The position numbers and the translations under genes were made by a program. The notes beneath the pieces are model-generated. The model was not told the DNA's origin. It did no database searches and saw only the letters and a list, made by a program, of their open reading frames with translations. Shown here in pieces: positions 9,739 through 18,360 of a stretch of 64,000 nucleotides of DNA (positions are counted from its first letter, which is position 1; every line of letters begins with the position of its first letter). This DNA is from Arcanobacterium phocisimile (lineage in GTDB: Bacteria; Actinomycetota; Actinomycetes; Actinomycetales; Actinomycetaceae): the NCBI RefSeq assembly GCF_016904675.1, contig NZ_CP070228.1, forward strand, positions 434,001-498,000. Direction: 5' to 3'.

Positions 9739-12105
9739 TCAGATCGTGTGTGGCGTAATCTTCCAGACTTCGCGGGCGTAGTCGCCGATGGTCCGATCAG
9801 AAGAGAATCGACCAGATTCGACGATGTTCTTCCATGTCATCTTTGCCCAGTGGCGACGATCTTGGTAGTCGGCAGCCATCTTGTCACGAGTCTCGCGGTA
9901 GGAAGCAAAGTCGCCGAGTACGTAGTAGACGTCGGCTGGCTCCCAGCTTGGCTCGTAGAGGGAGTTGAGCAGGTCGTGGAACATGCCGGTTCCGCCGTCG
10001 TCCAAAGTACCATCTACGAACGCATCGAGAACGCGCTTCAAACCAGGGGTTTGTTCTGCGGTGGCGCGTGGGTTGAAGGTGGCGCGCAACTCAGGAAGTT
10101 CTTCTTCCTTAGCACCGAAAATGTAAGCATTTTCTTCGCCGACGGAGTCGAGGATCTCGACGTTCGCACCGTCGAGGGTACCGAGCGTTAATGCGCCGTT
10201 CATCATGAACTTCATGTTCGAGGTTCCCGATGCTTCCTTACCAGCAGTAGAAATCTGCTCAGATACGTCGGCAGCCGGAATGATGTGCTCAGCTGGGGAA
10301 ACGTTGTAGTTTTCCACGAAGAGAACCTGGAGCTTGCCGTCCATATCTGGATCGTTGTTAATCAAGCGACCGATTTCGTTGATCAACTTAATGATTGCCT
10401 TCGCACGCACGTAACCGGGAGCTGCCTTCGCGCCGAAAATGAATAAGCGTGGCGCAACTTCAAGGCTTGGATCATCCTTCAACCGGAAGTAGAGATCCAA
10501 GATGTAAAGCGCGTTCATTAACTGACGCTTGTATTCGTGCAGACGCTTGATCTGAACGTCGAAAATAGCTTCCGGATTGACGCTAACACCTTGACGGTTC
10601 TTGATCCATGCAGCAAAGTCAGTCTTATTTGCTGCCTTGATTTCGTTGAGACGATCGAGTACCGAGGTATCTTCCCCGAACTTTTCGAGCTTCTTGAGCT
10701 CATCAAGGTTGCGTACCCAAGCATCTGAGCCGAGAAGCTCGGTGAGCAATGCTGCTAGGCGTGGGTTGCACTGGTTGAGCCAACGACGTGGGGTGACGCC
10801 ATTGGTCTTGTTGTTGAACCGCTCTGGCCAAATGTCGTACCAGTCGTGGAGCGTGTCCTTCTTGATGATTTCGGTGTGCAATGCAGCCACGCCGTTGATG
10901 GAATAGGCCGCGTAGCAAGCGATCCAAGCCATGTGAACACGGTTGCCTTGGATTGGAGCCATGTACTCGATCTTGCCTGGATGGTAGCCTTCGCCAGCGA
11001 GCTCTTGGCGGAAGCGACGATCGATTTCGCGCACAATTTCGCTAATGCGTGGGAAGAGACGATCGAAGATGGTCATCTCCCAAGTTTCGAGTGCTTCGGC
11101 CAACACGGTGTGGTTGGTGTAACCGAAGGTTTGTGAAACAATCTCCCACGCCTTCTCCCACGTGTAGCCGTGCTCGTCGAGGAGTAAGCGCATGAGTTCT
11201 GGGATAGCGAGCACTGGGTGAGTATCGTTGAGCTGGATACAGTTGAACTCGTGGAAGTTGTCCAAGGATCCTTGGTGCTCAAGATGGTTATCGACGATTG
11301 CTTGCAGTGATGCCGAGCAGAAGAAGTATTGCTGGCGAACACGCAAGACCTTGCCTTCGTAAGTGGAGTCGTTCGGGTAGAGCACGCGGCAAATATCGTG
11401 GACGCGCTCGCGTTCGACGATAGCGTCAGTGAAGCGCTGAGAGTTGAAGGCGTCGTAGTCGAATTCCTTGGTTGGTTCAGCCTTCCACATACGCAAGGTG
11501 TTGACGTTCTTGGTGCCGTAGCCGGTGATTGGCATGTCGTAAGGAATAGCTCGAACATCGAGATCGGCGTATTTGACGATGCGCTGTTCTTCTTCACGGC
11601 GAATAACGAATGGGTAGCCTTCTTCCATCCAGGCATCTGGCTCTTCTTCTTGGAAGCCGTCATTGAATAGCTGGCGGAAGAGTCCGTAGCGGTAGAGGAT
11701 TCCGTATCCGCGTACTGGCAGATCCATCGTGGCGCAGGAATCGAGGAAGCAGGCTGCCAAGCGGCCAAGGCCGCCGTTTCCGAGTGCCGCATCGTGTTCT
11801 TCTTCGAGGACATCGGAGAGGTTTTGACCGAAGGCGTTGAGTGCTTGGGATGCTTCTTCGATCATGCCGAGGTTAGTGAGGTTGTTCAACAGCGCACGGC
11901 CCATGAGGAACTCAGCAGAGAAGTAGTGCTGCATACGCGTAGCGTTATAGGTTTCTTCGGTGCGTTGCCAGTTATCTGCGATGCGATCGACGACGGCGCT
12001 GGACGTTGCTGACCAGTATTCCATCGGGGTGCCAGAGTGCTCGTTGCGGCCAGAGACGGCGCGCACCTGCATTCCGATTGCGGATGTTGTATCAGGATGG
12101 GTCAT
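9739..12105 (-). CDS. glgP: glycogen/maltodextrin phosphorylase
   Basis: Releases glucose-1-phosphate from alpha-glucan ends. I choose the ATG at 12105 because GGGAGA stands just upstream, giving 788 residues; an in-frame ATG at 12159 lacks this. The pyridoxal-phosphate lysine lies in KEASGTSNMKFMMNGALTLG near the C-terminus. ALGNGGLGRLAACFLDS near the N-terminus is the other family hallmark. The gene has its own terminator. It would degrade the polymer made by the neighbouring GlgE route, with GlgX (39.4 kb) removing branches. Confidence 0.95.
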   Translation of the reverse strand: MTHPDTTSAIGMQVRAVSGRNEHSGTPMEYWSATSSAVVDRIADNWQRTEETYNATRMQHYFSAEFLMGRALLNNLTNLGMIEEASQALNAFGQNLSDVLEEEHDAALGNGGLGRLAACFLDSCATMDLPVRGYGILYRYGLFRQLFNDGFQEEEPDAWMEEGYPFVIRREEEQRIVKYADLDVRAIPYDMPITGYGTKNVNTLRMWKAEPTKEFDYDAFNSQRFTDAIVERERVHDICRVLYPNDSTYEGKVLRVRQQYFFCSASLQAIVDNHLEHQGSLDNFHEFNCIQLNDTHPVLAIPELMRLLLDEHGYTWEKAWEIVSQTFGYTNHTVLAEALETWEMTIFDRLFPRISEIVREIDRRFRQELAGEGYHPGKIEYMAPIQGNRVHMAWIACYAAYSINGVAALHTEIIKKDTLHDWYDIWPERFNNKTNGVTPRRWLNQCNPRLAALLTELLGSDAWVRNLDELKKLEKFGEDTSVLDRLNEIKAANKTDFAAWIKNRQGVSVNPEAIFDVQIKRLHEYKRQLMNALYILDLYFRLKDDPSLEVAPRLFIFGAKAAPGYVRAKAIIKLINEIGRLINNDPDMDGKLQVLFVENYNVSPAEHIIPAADVSEQISTAGKEASGTSNMKFMMNGALTLGTLDGANVEILDSVGEENAYIFGAKEEELPELRATFNPRATAEQTPGLKRVLDAFVDGTLDDGGTGMFHDLLNSLYEPSWEPADVYYVLGDFASYRETRDKMAADYQDRRHWAKMTWKNIVESGRFSSDRTIGDYAREVWKITPHTI

Positions 12106-12198
12106 GTTCTCCCTTTCAGAAGGCTGTAATGGGCTGAGGGCCACTTCCTTATAGTGCAATCGTAACCTACGTGAAACGTTGCGAAAAATGTTTCATAG

Positions 12199-12262
12199 GG
12201 GACTTTCGCCATCGAATCGCTGCTCGAATTCAGATACGCCGGTTTCTATGGACGAAAGTCCC
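12199..12262. repeat. 10-bp inverted repeat upstream of glgP
   Basis: GGGACTTTCG at 12199-12208 is repeated inverted at 12253-12262 in the gap between trpS (end 12279) and glgP (start 12105). It may be the distal part of the trpS terminator or a glgP regulatory site. The 44-base spacing makes either only a suggestion. Confidence 0.3.
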
Positions 12263-12278
12263 GTTATGTTTGTATGTT

Positions 12279-13385
12279 TCAGTAGCGCATTCCGAGCGCG
12301 TTGTGGACGTCGTCGAGAGTCTCTTGAGCCTGCTCGCGCGCACGCTCAATGCCACGCATAAGAACACTGCGCAGATACTCTGGATCCTGTTCTAGTTCCG
12401 CACGACGGGCACGAATCGGAGCCAGATGCTCGTTAAGAGCTTCGGTGACAACCTTCTTCAAAGTGCCGCCACCGCCGTCACCAATTTCTTCGGCGATAAC
12501 TTCAGGCGAACGTCCAGTACACATCGACGCGATAAGTAGCAAGTTGGCAACTTCGGGACGATTGGCCGGATCGTAAGTAATATGACGATCCGAATCGGTT
12601 ACTGCGCGCTTGAGCTTCTTAGCTGTCTCGTCTGCACTCATCCGCAACTCGATCGTGTTGCCGCGCGACTTCGACATCTTCTCACCGTCTAAACCGAGCA
12701 CGTGCGCCGCATCGGACAAAAGGGCATGCGGACGAGGGAAGATTCGCTTCGCCTTCTTACCCTTGTTGTACCGCTTTTCAAACCGATCAGCGATCACGCG
12801 CGCCTGCTCCAAGTGTGGAAGCTGATCCTTACCAACTGGCACTAGGTTCGCTTTGCAGAACAAAATATCGGCAGCCTGGTGAACCGGGTAGGTCAGTAGT
12901 AGGCCAGACATTGGCCGGCCGTTCGTTGCCTCGTATTCAGCTTTGACTGTAGGGTTGCGGCGCAGTTCGGCGTCGGAAACAACCGATAAGAACGGAATAA
13001 CAAGTTCGTTGAGTTCGGGGACTTGCGAGTGTGCGAAGAATACGGTTTCTTCAGGATCCATACCCACCGCGAGATAATCGGTGAGGAGAGACATGGTGCG
13101 CTCGCGGATCGAATCGGCTTCATCGCGATCCGTAATCACCTGATAGTCAGCAATAAGTAGCCAGGTATCGACGCCGCGTTGCTGGAGTTTACGCCAGTTT
13201 TGCAAAGTGCCGAAATAGTGGCCGATATGCAGGTGCCCAGTTGGCCGTGCGCCGGTCAATACCCGGAACTTCGAGGGATCTTCGTCAATAGCTAGGTTGA
13301 TTTTCTCGCTCATCTGGCGGGTAGCTTCGAGCGAAGCATCCGATGTTGCCGTCTCCAGGGCGAGTTGCGCATTATTTTCACTCAT
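12279..13385 (-). CDS. trpS: tryptophanyl-tRNA synthetase
   Basis: Class I aminoacyl-tRNA synthetase charging tRNA-Trp. The HIGH-type motif is TGHLHIGHYFG and the KMSKS motif is GEKMSKSRGN. I start at the ATG at 13385 (368 residues) because TAGACT lies seven bases upstream, consistent with a leaderless message. An in-frame ATG at 13427 adds 14 residues without a ribosome binding site. The synthetase core begins at FRVLTGARPTG either way. Confidence 0.93.
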   Translation of the reverse strand: MSENNAQLALETATSDASLEATRQMSEKINLAIDEDPSKFRVLTGARPTGHLHIGHYFGTLQNWRKLQQRGVDTWLLIADYQVITDRDEADSIRERTMSLLTDYLAVGMDPEETVFFAHSQVPELNELVIPFLSVVSDAELRRNPTVKAEYEATNGRPMSGLLLTYPVHQAADILFCKANLVPVGKDQLPHLEQARVIADRFEKRYNKGKKAKRIFPRPHALLSDAAHVLGLDGEKMSKSRGNTIELRMSADETAKKLKRAVTDSDRHITYDPANRPEVANLLLIASMCTGRSPEVIAEEIGDGGGGTLKKVVTEALNEHLAPIRARRAELEQDPEYLRSVLMRGIERAREQAQETLDDVHNALGMRY

Positions 13386-13392
13386 GCCCTCT

Positions 13393-13398
13393 AGTCTA
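13393..13398 (-). promoter_or_regulatory. probable -10 element (TAGACT) of trpS
   Basis: TAGACT on the minus strand, seven bases before the trpS ATG at 13385 and identical to the hexamer before glgE. No convincing -35 box was seen. The gap 13386-13546 otherwise holds nothing recognisable. Confidence 0.4.
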
Positions 13399-13546
13399 GC
13401 GTGCCGTGCCACCACTTTTTGCTTCACATAGTTGTGAAGCGTGACGTTTCACGGAGATCTGGCAAAGGTTGTCACGACGGCGGACAGGTGGGAATTATCT
13501 AAAGTTCAAAACGACGTGGTTTTCTTAGTAGTAACTTCTGGGAGGA

Positions 13547-14269
13547 TCATTCTGTTGAACCTATGAGCGAAAATAGTTGTTTGGCGGTGGGGTTTACTAT
13601 ATCGCTATGGATGATACCATCGCGTAAAACTATGGCTCTGTCTGCTCTAGCGGCAGCTTCAAGGTCATGGGTAACCATGATTACAGTGGTCCCAGTTTTA
13701 TGTAATTGGGCGAGTTGATCGAGAAGTAGGCGTGTTGAGGCTGAATCGAGTGCTCCTGAGGGCTCATCTGCAAAAAGAATTTTTGGTTGTACCGCGAGAG
13801 ACCGGACAATTGCAACTCGCTGTCGTTGACCTCCGGAGAGTTGTGCTGGATAAGAATCTAACTTATCCGAAAGACCGAAGCGGTCGAATAGTTTTTTGAT
13901 AGCTTTTGCAGAGAGTCGTTTTTTATTGAAACGAAGACCAAGCTTGACGTTTTCAAGCGCTGTCATCGAGTCAATCAGATTGTAATCTTGAAATATGAAG
14001 CTTGCGTTCTTACGACGTATCGCGCTTCTTTCCTTTCTGGATGCGGACACTACATCGCTGCCGGATAGTTTTGCTATCCCGGAATCTGCTTGTTCTAGTC
14101 CAGACATGCAGTAAAGAAAGGTAGTTTTACCAGACCCTGAAGGGCCAACAATAGATACAAACTCTCCTGCTTGAGCTTGGAACGATAAGTTTTTCAGCAC
14201 GTGTACTGATTCATTCTTGTTTAGTGGGAAACTCTTTGATAGATCTTCTACATGGATTATGGGTTGCAT
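13547..14269 (-). CDS. ABC transporter ATP-binding protein of the RiPP cluster
   Basis: MacB/LolD-type ATPase that would power export by the adjacent permease. Walker A is GPSGSGKTT, the signature LSGGQRQR and Walker B ILFADEPSG, with the switch His in MVTHDLEAAA. I use the ATG at 14269 (240 residues) because AGAGG lies six bases upstream. A TTG at 14290 would add seven residues and overlap the permease gene. It is the last gene of the minus-strand run precursor-rSAM-M50-permease-ATPase. The pair probably exports the matured peptide or gives immunity, as SkfEF does for the sporulation killing factor. Confidence 0.9.
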   Translation of the reverse strand: MQPIIHVEDLSKSFPLNKNESVHVLKNLSFQAQAGEFVSIVGPSGSGKTTFLYCMSGLEQADSGIAKLSGSDVVSASRKERSAIRRKNASFIFQDYNLIDSMTALENVKLGLRFNKKRLSAKAIKKLFDRFGLSDKLDSYPAQLSGGQRQRVAIVRSLAVQPKILFADEPSGALDSASTRLLLDQLAQLHKTGTTVIMVTHDLEAAARADRAIVLRDGIIHSDIVNPTAKQLFSLIGSTE

Positions 14270-14279
14270 CTTAAACCTC

Positions 14280-15650
14280 TTATCGGACAATAGCTTGCAT
14301 GTTTAGTGAGCGAGATTGAATCAAAGTTGAGAATTCGGTAAAAAGTGTTATCAGTAAAAATCCAGCGGTTAAAAGAATGTATGTTTCAAGAGGTATGCCA
14401 CTTGATTGTGTTCCTGGAACTGGCCCGGCCGAGAGTGCTAAACCCATAGCTAAACTGTTGATGAAAAGGATTGCTGTGCTGATTAAAGATGCGACAAGTA
14501 GATAAATAAGGGATTCTAGAAATGCTGCGAATGTGATGGTCGAAGGCTTGCAACCGAGAACCTGTAGTAGTGCAATGTCGTGCACTCGAGAACGGTTTGT
14601 TAAATAGACAGCTAATACTCCGCTTGCCGCTGCCAGAATAACTGGTGTGCTGAAAATTAATAGAATCTGGGAACTAGGGCTGGCTTGAAGGCTCTCCTCG
14701 GAGGCTCCAATTGCGGACATTACGTTACGTGTTTGGGAGATCATGCCAAATACTAGGCCGACTGATGTTGCTGCCAAAACTAGCGGAGTGATGAACGCTG
14801 TAGAGCGAAATGCTCGGCGCTTCGCAGAGGTTAACGCAATCATCCAGCTATCAAAAATATTAACTGGGTCGAATAGTCCAATGAACGTGATTGTGGACTT
14901 AACTATCGCTTTGCTTGATATGCCAAACGCGAGTAATAGCCCAAGTCCGATTCCCCAGTAAGTGCTGATCAAACCGCTAAGAATCTCAGAGCTGGTGGTG
15001 ATAGGTACCTTTGATATTGCTATATAAGATGCGATCATTCCTCCAGTCACGAGGAAAGAGAAAAGATAGCGCACCCACTGGCGTTCAGTTGGATTCGCAA
15101 GAGGGCCATTTACTGCGATAACAGGATCGAGTTTGAGTAGAGAGCGAGTCGTTAAAACTAACGGAAGAATGACGGTGAGAAGTGATGTAATCGGTGCGAA
15201 CACGATTGCCCATATGCTTTGATGTATGTAACCTGAATCAGCTGGGAGAAGTCCAGTTTTCTGAATCAGAACTATGTAGAAATCCCATAGTGACATTGCG
15301 AGTACAGTGCCAAGCACACAGCCGATAATAGCCGCAAGGCAGGCTAAAGTAACGTACCGTAATCGTGCTGCAGATGGAGAAGCGCCAATGACTTGCCATA
15401 GCGCAATTCTTCTCGAATCTTCCTCGACCGCTAGCCGGATAATAGTTGGAACGCAGAAAAGTATTGCCATAATAGTCAACGCCATCTGGAAGCCTCCAAG
15501 AACGGAGAATTGCTCTGCAGCTGGGCCAGTTGGTAACTGTGCACCAGCGATAGTCGTGCTCAGAGATAGCGTGATGAGGCAACAAGAAATGGAGGAAATG
15601 CTGAGGGTTGCTACGAACATTGGAATGAAATCGCGAATCTCTTTCAGCAT
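14280..15650 (-). CDS. ABC transporter permease (FtsX/MacB-like) of the RiPP cluster
   Basis: Membrane protein of 456 residues with about eight to ten hydrophobic segments: one at residues 10-35, a group at 55-165, and a second group from about 280 to the C-terminus. This is the duplicated FtsX-type layout. It overlaps the M50 gene by 7 bp upstream, and the ATPase gene starts 10 bp after its stop. With the ATPase it forms a complete exporter. The base composition is AT-rich compared with trpS, supporting acquisition as a unit. Substrate is inferred only from context. Confidence 0.82.
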   Translation of the reverse strand: MLKEIRDFIPMFVATLSISSISCCLITLSLSTTIAGAQLPTGPAAEQFSVLGGFQMALTIMAILFCVPTIIRLAVEEDSRRIALWQVIGASPSAARLRYVTLACLAAIIGCVLGTVLAMSLWDFYIVLIQKTGLLPADSGYIHQSIWAIVFAPITSLLTVILPLVLTTRSLLKLDPVIAVNGPLANPTERQWVRYLFSFLVTGGMIASYIAISKVPITTSSEILSGLISTYWGIGLGLLLAFGISSKAIVKSTITFIGLFDPVNIFDSWMIALTSAKRRAFRSTAFITPLVLAATSVGLVFGMISQTRNVMSAIGASEESLQASPSSQILLIFSTPVILAAASGVLAVYLTNRSRVHDIALLQVLGCKPSTITFAAFLESLIYLLVASLISTAILFINSLAMGLALSAGPVPGTQSSGIPLETYILLTAGFLLITLFTEFSTLIQSRSLNMQAIVR

Positions 15651-16438
15651 ATTGCCCGGCCTCCCACAATGCTTATTACTATTGTTGCGATGGAAATAAG
15701 GAAAAATAAAACCGTTCCAACTTTCAGAGCATAATAAATTCTACTATATAGGTTAGAAGAGTTTGTATGCTTCAAGGTGGAGGTGTCCAGGTTTAAGAGT
15801 GTGAGGAGTGCTCTATAACCATCTGAATTTACAAAAGGAATAATATTGAAGAGTATAGCAAAGTTGAAAATTAGAAATATCGGTGCACTAGCACTTAATT
15901 GTGTGCAGTGATAGCTACTAATGAGGAAAGTTGTGTTTGAAACTGCATTCGCAAAGACTCCGGCTAGATGTACAGTTATTCTGAATCCCGGAGGGAGTAG
16001 ATAGACACGGTTTATTCGGACGAAAATTGAAGGTATGAAACCGAGGTTAAAATGAAATCCCCATGAATCAATTTTTTGACCGTGTAAACGTAAAGCGAGA
16101 ACATGGGAATATTCGTGTATAAGAGCTTGAAATAGCGCGTAGAACAATAGCGATAATAGGTGAGGGTAGCTCGATAGATATCTGTAAGAGTTGAGGTTGC
16201 TGCTAATATATAGATGTAATGACCAAGCAATACACGCGGCTGTAATAGTGAAAATTATGAAGGCGTATCGATATTCGTGATAGGTGTATTCGACTTGCCA
16301 CGTATGGTTTTCCTCAAACTCCTCAGTTTTTCCTACGTAGCACTTCCGTTTTGAGGTGAAATACACAAATGTTTGTTCGCCTTTTGAGAGTAGAATATAA
16401 TCCTCTGTGGAAGCTCGAAGATATTTACGTATTTTCAT
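15644..16438 (-). CDS. M50-like (site-2-protease type) membrane metallopeptidase
   Basis: Multi-pass membrane protein of 264 residues. It has the zinc-binding HExxH motif (HEYSH, about residue 110) inside a hydrophobic segment and the third-ligand motif NSDGYRALL (about residue 205). This combination defines the M50/S2P fold. A hydrophilic N-terminus of about 45 residues precedes the first membrane segment. It starts 11 bp after the radical SAM gene and overlaps the permease gene, so it belongs to the same operon. By analogy with other RiPP clusters it may cut the leader peptide or the matured product within the membrane. That role is inference. Confidence 0.8.
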   Translation of the reverse strand: MKIRKYLRASTEDYILLSKGEQTFVYFTSKRKCYVGKTEEFEENHTWQVEYTYHEYRYAFIIFTITAACIAWSLHLYISSNLNSYRYLSSYPHLLSLLFYALFQALIHEYSHVLALRLHGQKIDSWGFHFNLGFIPSIFVRINRVYLLPPGFRITVHLAGVFANAVSNTTFLISSYHCTQLSASAPIFLIFNFAILFNIIPFVNSDGYRALLTLLNLDTSTLKHTNSSNLYSRIYYALKVGTVLFFLISIATIVISIVGGRAIC

Positions 16439-16449
16439 TATCTAAATAT

Positions 16450-17400
16450 CTAACTTTGTTGCATAAGGAATTTCGCGCGTGAGGTTATATCGTTGGCGAG
16501 GCTCTGTAATACATGTGGGGTGAGTGTTAGTGCTCGGCAGACGCTACATGCGTCTGTAACTATTGAGTCTTCAAGGCGTGGGATTAGGCCTCTGGAAATT
16601 GCTAAATTGTAGATCCAGCCAAAACCTTCATGCCTAATAACTGAAAAGTAGCTATTGTAAGTAATCGTTTTTAGTGCTTCTTCAAAAGGCGTCCCGTCTA
16701 CAGTTCCGATTTTTAAACTAGTGCCAAAGACTGCGGGAGAGCAGCATGGGTAGATATACCCATCGTAGTGAAAAGTTGGTTCGAAGCTGGGGCAGTTTAG
16801 CTCCGAAATTGGTAGTGATGATCTGTACAATTCACTCTCTGGAAGATTGGTGGCAGCGCCGACTGGTGTTACGGGAAATTCCCTTATGGTAACTTGGGGA
16901 TATTTTTTCTTGATTGAGAGAATGGAAGAATCGAGAGGGTTACTCTTAGTTGTGGCGCAATTAATGCAACATTCCAAATTCAATTCATCGCATGCTTTTA
17001 TGATGTTTTCAACACGAGCTTTGTTGATGAATGGGGAATGGAAGCTGTCGTGGCTAATAGTCAGATAGGCGAGTCCAGCTTGTTTGAGTTCTAAAATGGC
17101 CTCTCGTGCACTTCTCGGGGTTATTCCCCAAAAACCATTCGATGTTAGGGTAGCCTTCTTACCTTGTGCGGTCACGATCTTTATCATGTTGAGGACCACC
17201 TGTTTACGTAACATTGCTTCACCTCCGCTTATGCCTACCGTTTGGACTATTGGATTTGAAGCCACTTCGTGCGCAATTTGCATAAGAGTTTCTGTCGGTA
17301 TCTCCTCTGAACATTTAGGCGTTGATTCGAAGCAGCAGTGGATGCAATGTGCATTACATCGTCGGGTAATGATAATTCCTACGCTTATACCACGTTTCAT
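16450..17400 (-). CDS. radical SAM peptide-modifying enzyme with C-terminal cysteine-rich domain
   Basis: The 316-residue protein has the 4Fe-4S/SAM motif CNAHCIHC (CxxxCxxC, about residue 15) and the GGEAML segment that contacts SAM. A second cysteine set lies at the C-terminus (LNCPSF, IYPCCSPAV, DACSVC), typical of SPASM/twitch domains that hold auxiliary iron-sulfur clusters. Such enzymes install thioether or carbon-carbon crosslinks in ribosomal peptides. GGAGA precedes the ATG. It directly follows the precursor-like gene, from which it is separated by a 13-bp-stem hairpin. No separate RiPP-recognition gene is nearby, so any leader recognition would have to be within this protein. Confidence 0.87.
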   Translation of the reverse strand: MKRGISVGIIITRRCNAHCIHCCFESTPKCSEEIPTETLMQIAHEVASNPIVQTVGISGGEAMLRKQVVLNMIKIVTAQGKKATLTSNGFWGITPRSAREAILELKQAGLAYLTISHDSFHSPFINKARVENIIKACDELNLECCINCATTKSNPLDSSILSIKKKYPQVTIREFPVTPVGAATNLPESELYRSSLPISELNCPSFEPTFHYDGYIYPCCSPAVFGTSLKIGTVDGTPFEEALKTITYNSYFSVIRHEGFGWIYNLAISRGLIPRLEDSIVTDACSVCRALTLTPHVLQSLANDITSRAKFLMQQS

Positions 17401-17412
17401 TTTTCTCCAAAG

Positions 17413-17445
17413 TCGTGTGGCCGAGCGTTTATCTCGGCCACACGA
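17413..17445 (-). terminator. hairpin between precursor gene and radical SAM gene (attenuator or processing site)
   Basis: Perfect 13-bp stem (17413-17425 with 17433-17445) with a seven-base loop, starting six bases after the precursor stop codon. There is no T-run after it on the minus strand. It probably reduces read-through or protects the short upstream message, giving more precursor than enzyme, as in many peptide clusters. Confidence 0.7.
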
Positions 17446-17451
17446 GTTGCA

Positions 17452-17577
17452 TTAGCAACCGCCTGATCCGATGATGATTCCGCATGTAATGAAATGCCAA
17501 TGGTCGTCTTGGTCGGTTAGCTCGATTAACTCACTGTCTAAATTGAGCTCTTTCAGAGCGTCTGTTGTAGAACTCAT
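17452..17577 (-). CDS. 41-residue RiPP precursor-like peptide
   Basis: The gene starts with ATG at 17577 behind a near-perfect ribosome binding site (AGGAGGTGAG, directly before the ATG) and stops at 17452. The N-terminal two thirds are acidic and leader-like (DALKELNLDSELIELTD, residues 6-22). The C-terminus is a compact uncharged core, HFITCGIIIGSGGC, with Cys32 and terminal Cys41 separated by Gly/Ile/Ser. WHF at residues 27-29 is also a possible site for an aromatic crosslink. It lies directly upstream of a radical SAM enzyme, an M50 peptidase and an ABC exporter. I infer a sactipeptide-, ranthipeptide- or cyclophane-like product but know no family with this sequence. A weak -10 (TATACT, 17603-17608 on the minus strand) lies upstream. 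Confidence 0.8.
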   Translation of the reverse strand: MSSTTDALKELNLDSELIELTDQDDHWHFITCGIIIGSGGC

Positions 17578-17822
17578 CTCACCTCCTAACTTTATGCATA
17601 TAAGTATATAAGGAGTATTCCAGAGAAAATAGGAACTAAATCCTATAGGTGTAAGAAATTCAGTTATGTGGCATGAACTGCCCCGGTTTTGTTTCTAGGC
17701 ATCTGTCTTGATTTCATTCATTTTCTTGATTTAGGAGCAGGTTTTAAAATTCCTACTCAGTCTCAGTTGGCGGGGTGATAACCTAGACTCCGGTTAAGTC
17801 TGGGACGATTTCATCAGGTTGC

Positions 17823-18360
17823 TCACTTGAACGTCGCGAATTCTACGTCGACGTTGTTCGCCCCAACCTGAGTGTGAACCAGCTCGATCTTATTTGAGCT
17901 ATTAAGGGTTTCCGGCAATGCTTTGTTGGGGAGATCATCATCAAATTCGGTGAGCATCCCCAGTTCGGCTTCATCTTCATCAACCATGTGAAGTGGGGGA
18001 TCGTGGGAGCTGCTTGAGCGATGATGAACGCATCGCGCTGGCTGGTTTTAGCTTATCCCTGGTTATAGATCCGCGATCGGTCGCATTGCCGAACCGGGTA
18101 AGTACGCGACATGTATCCTCAATTGCTTGGGCCACTGCCACAGCCAGCGCGCCGAATTGTTGCTGGCTGATCTACCACAACAAGTATTGAGCCAAGGCTG
18201 GCAAGCTCATCATAAATCTGTCGTAGTTTTTCTCCATCGTTGGGTAAGCGAATGTGAGTAGACTTGATCGCTACTACCGTGAACGATGGTTGCCCAGTGA
18301 TCAGTCTTGCCCTGCGTCGATGCCAAGCCAGATATCAAAATTCTCCGGTATCGCTGCCTG
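17823..18360 (-). pseudogene. IS110-family transposase remnant (N-terminal part, several frameshifts)
   Basis: Reading the minus strand in shifting frames gives IWLGIDAG, then VVVDQPATI and AVAVAQAIEDTCRVL, then DAFIIAQAAPTIPH and DEDEAELGMLTEFDDDL. These are IS110-type DEDD-transposase segments in the right order. At least three frame changes and a stop destroy the gene, and the C-terminal catalytic-serine part is missing. It lies immediately upstream of the RiPP cluster and marks its IS-rich border. Confidence 0.75.
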
